Below are positions 41,397 to 47,102 of a stretch of 47,102 bases of DNA, piece after piece. Under the pieces are notes generated by a model, which had not been told where the DNA came from, did not search any database, and saw nothing but the letters and a program-made list of their open reading frames with translations. The position numbers were made by a program, and so were the translations under genes. Within the stretch, counting starts at the first letter, position 1, and every line of letters starts with the position of its first letter. Origin of the DNA: JAHECQ01 sp047638695 (GTDB lineage: Bacteria; Actinomycetota; Acidimicrobiia; Acidimicrobiales; SZUA-35); NCBI GenBank assembly GCA_047638695.1, contig JBLINY010000028.1, positions 1 to 47,102 of the forward strand. Reading direction: 5' to 3'.

Positions 41397-42974
41397 ATGA
41401 ATCCTGAGTCAACAACCATCCCGGAGCTCATTGGCTGGTCGGTCGAGCACTACTCCGACACCCTCGCGGTGATCGATGGTGACGTCCGGTTGACCTACAC
41501 GGAGTTGGGCTGCCGGGTCGACCGTACGGCACGGGCCATGATTGCTTCGGGGATCGAGCCCGGCGATTCGGTGTCGGTGTGGGCACCCAATTGTTGGGAG
41601 TGGATTGTTTGTTCCCTCGCCGTCTCCCGTGCCGGCGGGATCCTCGTGCCGGTGAACACTCGATTCAAGGGGGCCGAGGCGGCCTACGTTCTGGCCACTG
41701 CCAAGGTGAAATTGCTGTTCGTCGCGAACGGTTTCCTCGATACCGACTATGTCGATGCGCTCGAGGGGCACGATGTGCCGACGCTCACGGAGATTGTGGA
41801 TTTCGCCGGAGGCGCCGGAGCCACGTCGTTGGCCGACTTCATGGCCCGAGGCGACGGAGATGAACACCAAGAAGAGGTTCTTCGCCGTTCAGCCGCGGTC
41901 GAGATCGAAGACATCACGGTCGTGATGTTTACCTCGGGAACTACCGGGCTCCCGAAGGGGGTGCAGGTCCGCGGTAGCGCCATCATTCGGGTCTTCGAGC
42001 CTTGCGCAACGGGTCTGAGCCTGAGCCAGGGTGACCCCTACCTGTTGGTGAATCCGTACTTCCATGCCTTTGGCTACAACTGTGGTGTTGTTTCCGCGCT
42101 GGTAAAGGGAGCAACGAATGTTCCCGTCGCCATTTTCAACGCCAACGAGGTGCTCGAGCTGATCCAGCGTGAACGAATCGCAATCTTTCCCGGCCCGCCG
42201 GCCGTCTTTCAGTCGCTCCTCAATCACCCCGATCTTGATTCGTATGACTTGTCGTCGCTGCGTGGTTGCATGACCGGAGCGGCGACGATCCCGGTCGAGA
42301 TGGTGGTTGCCATGCGCGAACGGCTGGGATTCGAGACGATCATCACCGCCTACGGCATGACGGAAACATCGGGTCTGGCCAGCTACTGCCGACCCAGCGA
42401 TTCGCCCGAGACCATTGCCACCACGTCAGGTCGAGCCGGTCCCGACATCGAGTTGATGATTGTCGACGACGACGGCAACGAAGTTCCGCTGGGTACCGAA
42501 GGCGAACTGTGGGTTCGAGGCTTCCAGGTGACACCGGGCTACCTCGATGCCCCAGAGAAGACTGCCGAGACGATCACCCCCGATGGCTGGCTCAAGACCG
42601 GCGACATCGCGGTGATGGATGCGCAGGGCTACATCGATATCACCGACCGCAAGAAGGACATGTTCATCATGGGTGGCTTCAACGCTTACCCGGCCGAGAT
42701 CGAGCGGATGATGATCGAACATCCGGCGATCGGCATGGTCGCCGTCATCGGGGTCAACGACGATCGGATGGGCGAGGTCGGCGCAGCATTCGTTATCGCC
42801 GCACCCGGAACGTCGCCCACCGAGTCCGAAGTCATCGAGTGGAGCCGCGAACGGATGGCCAATTACAAGGTGCCGCGCTTCGTGCGATTCGTCGATGAGC
42901 TTCCCATGACGGCGTCAGGCAAGGTTCAAAAGTCAGAGCTCCGTGATCTCGCCGTCAGTCTTCTCTCCCCCTGA
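41397..42974 (+). CDS. acyl-CoA synthetase (FadD-like)
   Basis: A 525-residue AMP-forming acyl-CoA synthetase. P-loop MFTSGTTGLPKGVQVRGSAI, AYGMTETSGLASYC (A5), PDGWLKTGDIAVMDAQG (A7), ITDRKKDMFIMGGFNAYPAE (A8) and the catalytic lysine in PMTASGKVQKSELR (A10) are all present. It resembles the FadD3-type ligases used for steroid-ring propionate side chains, but that is only a resemblance. ATG at 41397 is preferred over the open 24-codon upstream extension. It is convergent with the MenE-like gene (20-bp gap). Confidence 0.9.
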   Translation: MNPESTTIPELIGWSVEHYSDTLAVIDGDVRLTYTELGCRVDRTARAMIASGIEPGDSVSVWAPNCWEWIVCSLAVSRAGGILVPVNTRFKGAEAAYVLATAKVKLLFVANGFLDTDYVDALEGHDVPTLTEIVDFAGGAGATSLADFMARGDGDEHQEEVLRRSAAVEIEDITVVMFTSGTTGLPKGVQVRGSAIIRVFEPCATGLSLSQGDPYLLVNPYFHAFGYNCGVVSALVKGATNVPVAIFNANEVLELIQRERIAIFPGPPAVFQSLLNHPDLDSYDLSSLRGCMTGAATIPVEMVVAMRERLGFETIITAYGMTETSGLASYCRPSDSPETIATTSGRAGPDIELMIVDDDGNEVPLGTEGELWVRGFQVTPGYLDAPEKTAETITPDGWLKTGDIAVMDAQGYIDITDRKKDMFIMGGFNAYPAEIERMMIEHPAIGMVAVIGVNDDRMGEVGAAFVIAAPGTSPTESEVIEWSRERMANYKVPRFVRFVDELPMTASGKVQKSELRDLAVSLLSP

Positions 42975-42994
42975 CGGGTCGCCAGGCGCTCCGG

Positions 42995-44125
42995 CTACCG
43001 AAGGCGCGAACGCTGGAGTTTGCCGAGGGTGGTGCGGGGGAGGGCATCGACCAGCTCGACCCGCCGGGGGGCGTACCAGATCGGTAGCTCGCTCCGCACC
43101 GCCTCTCGAAGCTGCCCCAGGTGCGGGCCACTTCCCTCGGGCACGACGAAGGCAACCACTTCCTGACCCCATTCGGGATGCGGTTGTCCGACGATGGCTG
43201 CTTCGCTGATTCCTGGCTGACGATTGAGCACCTGCTCGGCCCGCTCGGGCCACACCATTTCGCCGCCGGTTACGATTACGTCGCCTTTGCGGCCATGTAC
43301 GGCCAGACGGCCTTCAGCATCGAGGTCACCCATGTCACCGGTGGCGAACCAACCCTCGCTGTCTTTGGGGTCGGCGTGGAGCATGCCGCCCCCAGTGGCC
43401 TGCCGATAGGCCCTCAGCAGCATGGGTCCCCGTAGCCAGATCTCGCCATCGTCGGCGATGTTTATCTCGACCCCGTCGAGAGGAAGTCGGTCGTAGACAA
43501 CACCCGATCCGGTTTCGGTGAGGCCGTAGGTTGTGACGGCATTTGACGGACAGTCGGCCGGAGACGGTCCGCCCCCTAACAAGATGGTGCGAAACGCTGT
43601 CGGGTCGATTTGCGTCAGTGCGCGAGTCACAAGCGAAACCATGGTCACACCGTTGGTCGCGGCCTCAGCCACGGCGGTCGCATCGAATCGCGGGTGAACA
43701 TCAACAGGGGTGCCGGTGATGATCGAACGGGTCACAACCGAGAGTCCGCCGATATGGCCCAGAGGTAAGCAGCACAGCCAACGGTCGTTCGACGGATCGA
43801 CGCCGAGCCCGCTGCTCGTTGCCTCGGCCGATGCAGTAACAGCTTCGTGGGTGTGGACGACGCCTTTCGGCATGCCGGTGGTGCCGCTGGTAGCAATGAC
43901 CAAGGCATCGCCCGGTTCAGCCGGATGACCTGCCGACAGTCTTCGTCGTTCACCGTCGGCTTCGATGATGCTCGTCGGTGCAATGGTCGTCATCACCCGA
44001 GCGAGTTCGTGGTCTGGGAGGCGGGTGTCCACGGGGAACGCGGCGTCGCCAGCTGCCCAAACGGACTGGAGCGCCTCGACAAACGCGGGTCCGCCAGGGA
44101 GGCAGATGGCGACGACGTCAGGCAC
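42995..44125 (-). CDS. menE: o-succinylbenzoate-CoA ligase-like (MenE)
   Basis: A 376-residue short AMP-forming ligase, consistent with actinobacterial MenE, which activates o-succinylbenzoate for menaquinone synthesis. It has IATSGTTGMPKGVVHTHEAV (P-loop), CCLPLGHIGGLSVVTRSIIT, TTYGLTETGSGVVYDR, WFATGDMGDLDAEG, GRKGDVIVTGGEMVWPERAE and ALPRTTLGKLQRSRLR with the catalytic lysine. GTG at 44125 has TACGCT 6 bases upstream; the frame is open to 44641, but that part overlaps the aminotransferase gene and is not similar to anything. The nearby isochorismate synthase supports the menaquinone assignment. Confidence 0.83.
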   Translation of the reverse strand: MPDVVAICLPGGPAFVEALQSVWAAGDAAFPVDTRLPDHELARVMTTIAPTSIIEADGERRRLSAGHPAEPGDALVIATSGTTGMPKGVVHTHEAVTASAEATSSGLGVDPSNDRWLCCLPLGHIGGLSVVTRSIITGTPVDVHPRFDATAVAEAATNGVTMVSLVTRALTQIDPTAFRTILLGGGPSPADCPSNAVTTYGLTETGSGVVYDRLPLDGVEINIADDGEIWLRGPMLLRAYRQATGGGMLHADPKDSEGWFATGDMGDLDAEGRLAVHGRKGDVIVTGGEMVWPERAEQVLNRQPGISEAAIVGQPHPEWGQEVVAFVVPEGSGPHLGQLREAVRSELPIWYAPRRVELVDALPRTTLGKLQRSRLR

Positions 44126-44131
44126 GCCAGA

Positions 44132-44137
44132 AGCGTA
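44132..44137 (-). promoter_or_regulatory. leaderless -10 box before MenE-like gene
   Basis: TACGCT on the minus strand lies 6 bases before the GTG at 44125. It decides the short MenE start. Confidence 0.6.
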
Positions 44138-44161
44138 GAGGGCGCTGCGGCCGACGAGGAC

Positions 44162-44167
44162 TATCGT
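44162..44167 (+). promoter_or_regulatory. leaderless -10 box before aminotransferase gene
   Basis: TATCGT lies 7 bases before the ATG at 44175; it is divergent from the MenE-like promoter 24 bp away. Confidence 0.5.
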
Positions 44168-44174
44168 TCGGTTG

Positions 44175-45083
44175 ATGAGCGGCCTGAATGATGCGGTGAT
44201 GTGGGTTGATGGTTCGCTGATTCCGGCTGCCGACGCCACGGTCCACGTGCTCTCCCATGCGGTGCAGCGAGGGTCAACGGTCTTCGATGTACTGCGGATC
44301 GTCGAGCTCGACGAAGGTCCGGCGGCGTTCGGACTCCGCGAGCACGTCGCTCGTTTCGATCGATCGATGCATCTAATGGGCATGGAGCCAGCCTTCGAGA
44401 TCGGCCAGATCGAACGTGCGGTGGCCCACACGGTGTTGGCCAATCCGGGCGCAACGGTGGTCAAATTGGTGGCAGCGTGGGTGTCGACCCCCACAGGGAC
44501 GCTGCCCGACTCGTTGGTTCCCCAGCTCTCGATTGCCGCGCTCGAAACCCAGCTGACTATGCCCGGGACCGTCAGGCCCGTACGGGCGGCCTCGGTCGAC
44601 GCACCGAAGATGCCGGCCGATGTCTTGCCTCCCAGCCTCAAGGTGGCAGCGGCCTACACCTATGGCATTCGGCAGAAGATGCTGGCCATGAAACGGCATG
44701 GGGTCGACGAGATCATTTTGCGAACACCCGATGGCGACCTGGCGGAAAGCGTCAGTCAGAGCGTTTTTGCGGTGGTCAACAGCCAGCTGCTCTTGCCCCC
44801 GCTGAACACGGTCTTGGACGGAATCACCCGCCGTATGGTCATCGATGTGGCCCATCATCTTGGCGTTTCAGCTCAGATTCGGTCGGTGGGTTGGGACGAA
44901 ATCACCGCTGCCGACGAGATCTTCTTGTGCTCGACCACGAACCCAGTGCTACCCGTCAGCGAGCTCGACGGCCGCCGACTCGACCCCGGTCCGATCACCC
45001 GTCAGCTTGGCGTCGGTGCTACCGCCGTGCTTGATGGCCAACACGAGCTATCGACTCGATGGCTCACCCCACTGGCCAACTAG
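44175..45083 (+). CDS. class IV aminotransferase (BCAT / aminodeoxychorismate lyase-like)
   Basis: A 302-residue fold-type IV PLP enzyme. The N-terminus VMWVDGSLIPAADATVHVLS and GSTVFDVLRIVELDEGPAAF, the PLP lysine region PPSLKVAAAYTYGIRQKMLA, GVDEIILRTPDGDLAESVSQ and FAVVNSQLLLPPLNTVLDGI, and WDEITAADEIFLCSTTNPVL follow the branched-chain aminotransferase pattern. Either BCAT (Val/Leu/Ile) or 4-amino-4-deoxychorismate lyase is possible; the chorismate link of the neighbouring isochorismate synthase makes the latter plausible, but the sequence alone does not decide. ATG at 44175 is preferred over TTG 44172. Confidence 0.82.
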   Translation: MSGLNDAVMWVDGSLIPAADATVHVLSHAVQRGSTVFDVLRIVELDEGPAAFGLREHVARFDRSMHLMGMEPAFEIGQIERAVAHTVLANPGATVVKLVAAWVSTPTGTLPDSLVPQLSIAALETQLTMPGTVRPVRAASVDAPKMPADVLPPSLKVAAAYTYGIRQKMLAMKRHGVDEIILRTPDGDLAESVSQSVFAVVNSQLLLPPLNTVLDGITRRMVIDVAHHLGVSAQIRSVGWDEITAADEIFLCSTTNPVLPVSELDGRRLDPGPITRQLGVGATAVLDGQHELSTRWLTPLAN

Positions 45084-45106
45084 CCCCCCAACGCGACCAG
45101 AGGCGG

Positions 45107-45550
45107 CTAGTCGGTGTTGGCGTAGCGTCGGAGTCGAGGCACTGCGTCGCGAACGGCGTTGTCGAGCACGCCTTCCAAAAGGCCGTCCCACAACTGCCCC
45201 TGGTACATCAGGCGTACGTCGACGGTGCTGCCGGTGGATGCGGCCGACACCTCTGAGGTCATCACCCACGACGAGTGATTGCGGCCATCAACTTCGAATC
45301 GCTCGAAGCGAACGGTGCGAGGTTGCTCGTTCGCGGTGCGAACCATACGAAGGCGCTTGTTTCTGGCGAAGGGGCCAACCTTTGCCCGCAGGGTTACCAA
45401 AAAGGCGGGGCCGGGCTCGTCATTCCCGCCATCGACGGGCTCGACCTTCATCACAAGGCCCAGCCATGCCGGGTAGGTGGTGAGGTCGGCGACGATGTCG
45501 TGGAGTTGCTGCGGGGTGGCGCTGGTGTTGGCGGTGATGGTGCGGTCCAC
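45107..45550 (-). CDS. SRPBCC (polyketide cyclase/START-like) protein
   Basis: A 147-residue helix-grip (SRPBCC) fold. RTITANTSATPQQLHDIVAD, then LTTYPAWLGLVMKVEPVDGG at the start (the 'dxxxYPxW' pattern), a beta-sheet centre (GPFARNKRLRMVRTANEQP, VRFERFEVDGRNHSSWVMTS) and the long C-terminal helix (GLLEGVLDNAVRDAVPRLRR) define it. Such proteins bind hydrophobic ligands or act as cyclases; the ligand is unknown. GTG at 45550 has a CAGACT 7 bases upstream. It is divergent from the isochorismate synthase gene and convergent with the aminotransferase gene. Confidence 0.8.
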   Translation of the reverse strand: MDRTITANTSATPQQLHDIVADLTTYPAWLGLVMKVEPVDGGNDEPGPAFLVTLRAKVGPFARNKRLRMVRTANEQPRTVRFERFEVDGRNHSSWVMTSEVSAASTGSTVDVRLMYQGQLWDGLLEGVLDNAVRDAVPRLRRYANTD

Positions 45551-45557
45551 GCTTCAC

Positions 45558-45563
45558 AGTCTG
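45558..45563 (-). promoter_or_regulatory. leaderless -10 box before SRPBCC gene
   Basis: CAGACT on the minus strand lies 7 bases before the GTG at 45550; weaker than its divergent neighbour. Confidence 0.35.
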
Positions 45564-45570
45564 CCCGTTC

Positions 45571-45576
45571 TACCCT
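45571..45576 (+). promoter_or_regulatory. leaderless -10 box before isochorismate synthase gene
   Basis: TACCCT lies 7 bases before the ATG at 45584, with no Shine-Dalgarno. Confidence 0.55.
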
Positions 45577-45583
45577 TCAACGC

Positions 45584-46828
45584 ATGGCTCTGGCGTCGGT
45601 GACGATTCGACTCGATCACGATCTTGATCCGGTCGTCATCGGTGCTCGATCCGGTTTGTTGTGGGCCCACGGCCAGTTTGCTCTGGCCGGCATAGGCGAG
45701 GCACGACGTCTGCCGGTGACGACCTCGGCGGAGGTTGCTCACGTGAGCGAATTTCTCGATCACACAACAACCGCGGACGAGGTCGGTGCCGCCGGCACGG
45801 GGGCGGTGGCCTTCGGAGCGTTGCCGTTCGACCGTACGGCCCAGGGCGAGATGGTGGTGCCCGAGATCGTCGTCGGTCGTGATGCCGAGGGGCGTCGGTG
45901 GATGACGGTCGTGTCGACCACCGCTCCGGGCGTTGCTGAAGTTGCATCTGCTCTCGATCGGTTGAACGAACTGGCGAGCAACGCCGCGCCCCCAACATCT
46001 CAGCCGACGGAATTTCGGTTGCGGTCGATGCTGGAGCCCGAAGTCTGGCGTGACGAGATCGTCGCCGTAGCTCGAGATCGCATTAGGAGCGGCGAGCTAG
46101 GGAAAGCGGTGCTGGCCAGAGAGCTCGTGCTGACGACCGACCACCCGGTTGATTCTGCTGCGGTGTTGGAGCGGCTGCGGAGGGCCTACCGCTCGGCCAT
46201 TCTCTTCTCGGTCGATGGCTTTATCGGGGCGTCGCCCGAACTCCTGGTGTCGCGGTCGGGTGACATTGTTCGGGCTCACCCGTTGGCTGGGACGGCTCCC
46301 CGTTCGTCAGACCCCGGTTCCGACCAGCGCCTTGGTGCAGATCTTCTGGCCTCGCAGAAGGACCTGGGCGAGCACCGCATCACAATCGACTGGTTGCTCG
46401 ACACACTCTTGCCCTTTTGTTCCTATGTCGATGCCGAACCAGAGCCAACGCTTGTCACCCTCGCCAACGTTCACCATCTGGGAACCCGGGTCGAGGGACG
46501 GTTGTCTGATCCGCCAGCATCAGCTCTTGAATTGGTGGGTGCCCTGCACCCAACGCCAGCCGTTGGTGGCGATCCCCAGGGCAAAGCCTTAGAGCTGATC
46601 GCCGAACTCGAGCGCACAGACCGCGGCCGCTACGCCGGCCCAACAGGCTGGGTCGACGCGGCGGGCAATGGGGCGTTCGCTGTGAGTGTGCGGTCGGCGC
46701 AGATCAGCGGCACGGAAGCTCGGATCTTCGCAGGTGTCGGGGTAGTGGCCGATAGCGATCCCCAGGCCGAGCTGGCCGAAACCCGTAGCAAGTTCCAAGC
46801 CATGCTCGGTGCCCTCATCACTCCCTAA
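45584..46828 (+). CDS. menF: isochorismate synthase
   Basis: A 414-residue chorismate-utilising enzyme converting chorismate to isochorismate, first step of menaquinone (or a siderophore) synthesis. IRSGELGKAVLARELVLTTD, IGASPELLVSRSGDIVRAHP followed by LAGTAPR, DLLASQKDLGEHRITIDWLL, VTLANVHHLGTRVEGRLSD, LHPTPAVGGDPQGKALELIA and the C-terminal RIFAGVGVVADSDPQAELAE are the conserved chorismate-binding motifs in order. The MenE-like gene 1.5 kb away suggests a menaquinone role, hence the symbol; the siderophore alternative (entC/dhbC) has no support nearby. ATG at 45584 is fixed by the -10 box and N-terminal similarity. Confidence 0.9.
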   Translation: MALASVTIRLDHDLDPVVIGARSGLLWAHGQFALAGIGEARRLPVTTSAEVAHVSEFLDHTTTADEVGAAGTGAVAFGALPFDRTAQGEMVVPEIVVGRDAEGRRWMTVVSTTAPGVAEVASALDRLNELASNAAPPTSQPTEFRLRSMLEPEVWRDEIVAVARDRIRSGELGKAVLARELVLTTDHPVDSAAVLERLRRAYRSAILFSVDGFIGASPELLVSRSGDIVRAHPLAGTAPRSSDPGSDQRLGADLLASQKDLGEHRITIDWLLDTLLPFCSYVDAEPEPTLVTLANVHHLGTRVEGRLSDPPASALELVGALHPTPAVGGDPQGKALELIAELERTDRGRYAGPTGWVDAAGNGAFAVSVRSAQISGTEARIFAGVGVVADSDPQAELAETRSKFQAMLGALITP

Positions 46829-46836
46829 CGGCGGAA

Positions 46837-46981
46837 GGACGAAGCAGCAGGGGAAGTTGTGAGCCAGATGCCGAAGGCGGAGTGCGGAGCGCTCCCTAGG
46901 AGCGGAGGGCTGCGGAGGGACGGAGCAGCAGGGGAGTTGTGAGCCAGATGCCGAAGGCGGAGTGCGGAGCGCTCCCTAGGA
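46837..46981. repeat. 65-bp direct repeat x2 downstream of menF
   Basis: Two near-identical copies (46837-46901 and 46918-46981) differ only by one substitution and one missing A. Each contains GAGCCAGATGCCGAAGGCGG and ends with the palindrome GGAGCGCTCC followed by CTAGGA. They start 8 bases after the menF stop. They look like a noncoding dispersed element. The remaining 121 bases to the window end show no gene. Confidence 0.85.
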
Positions 46982-47102
46982 CCCTGGGTCTGAATTGGTT
47001 TTATCCGGTTCGGGCTGTTGCTGTCGGCAATGGCGCGTCGAGACTTTGCAGCGGTGCGGGCTTGGCGACCTGTTCAGTCCGGCGAAGGTGACCGAGCCGG
47101 TG

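Noticed and set aside
44126..44641. N-terminal extension of the MenE-like protein
   Set aside because: It is antisense to the aminotransferase gene and without similarity; a -10 box supports the GTG at 44125.
46837..46981. CRISPR array or attachment site
   Set aside because: Only two copies with a short spacer and no tRNA or integrase nearby.

Overview
The window looks like chromosome from an actinobacterium, probably class Acidimicrobiia. This is inferred from high G+C, frequent GTG/TTG starts, a -10-like TANNNT hexamer 6-7 bases before many start codons (leaderless transcription), and the gene content: an F420-type LLM oxidoreductase, SCO6745-like, DUF427 and DUF1272 proteins, menaquinone genes, and many CoA-ligase, CaiB and FadE genes. 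No rRNA, tRNA, CRISPR array, phage or insertion sequence was recognised.

Layout. 0.2-3.3 kb (minus): a possible ECF sigma-factor remnant, an acyl-CoA carboxylase carboxyltransferase, and a substrate-binding-like protein without a signal peptide. 3.5-7.4 kb (plus): MFS exporter, nitroreductase, and a membrane Ser/Thr kinase with a seven-repeat YVTN-like extracellular propeller, split by a frameshift. 7.5-11.4 kb: small enzymes (two NTF2-fold proteins, enoyl-CoA hydratase, TSUP transporter, VOC protein, DUF427, DUF1272). 11.4-13.3 kb: a gene-poor accessory stretch with a HEAT-like hypothetical protein and a MazF / ribbon-helix-helix toxin-antitoxin pair. 13.6-16.3 kb: ammonium transporter and a long ProA-like dehydrogenase. 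16.4-17.9 kb: PhoD-like phosphatase.

18.0-23.0 kb is the clearest metabolic unit. A tightly packed plus-strand operon holds 3-hydroxyanthranilate dioxygenase, kynureninase, kynurenine 3-monooxygenase and tryptophan 2,3-dioxygenase, followed by a DapA-fold protein with a non-canonical active site. It converts tryptophan through the kynurenine pathway to aminocarboxymuconate semialdehyde, the quinolinate/NAD precursor. Kynurenine formamidase is not in the window.

23-30 kb carries an EamA transporter, a nucleotidyltransferase, an SCO6745-like protein, a deleted MocR regulator, RNase Z, pirin, an SDR and an LLM oxidoreductase. 30.4-43 kb is acyl-CoA and ring or side-chain catabolism: two CaiB/BaiF CoA-transferases, amidase, two AMP-forming CoA ligases, a paired FadE set, a 2-keto-4-pentenoate hydratase-like enzyme and a hydantoinase. 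43-46.8 kb holds menaquinone genes (MenE-like ligase, isochorismate synthase) around a class IV aminotransferase and a SRPBCC protein.

Two patterns cut across the window. First, short tandem duplications sit at or just beyond the 3' ends of at least five genes (units of 6, 9, 16, 19 and 21 bp), with a 65-bp direct repeat after the last gene. Second, three genes are broken by single-base changes in homopolymers (two C5 tracts and one A4 tract), which points to sequencing or assembly indels rather than true gene decay.
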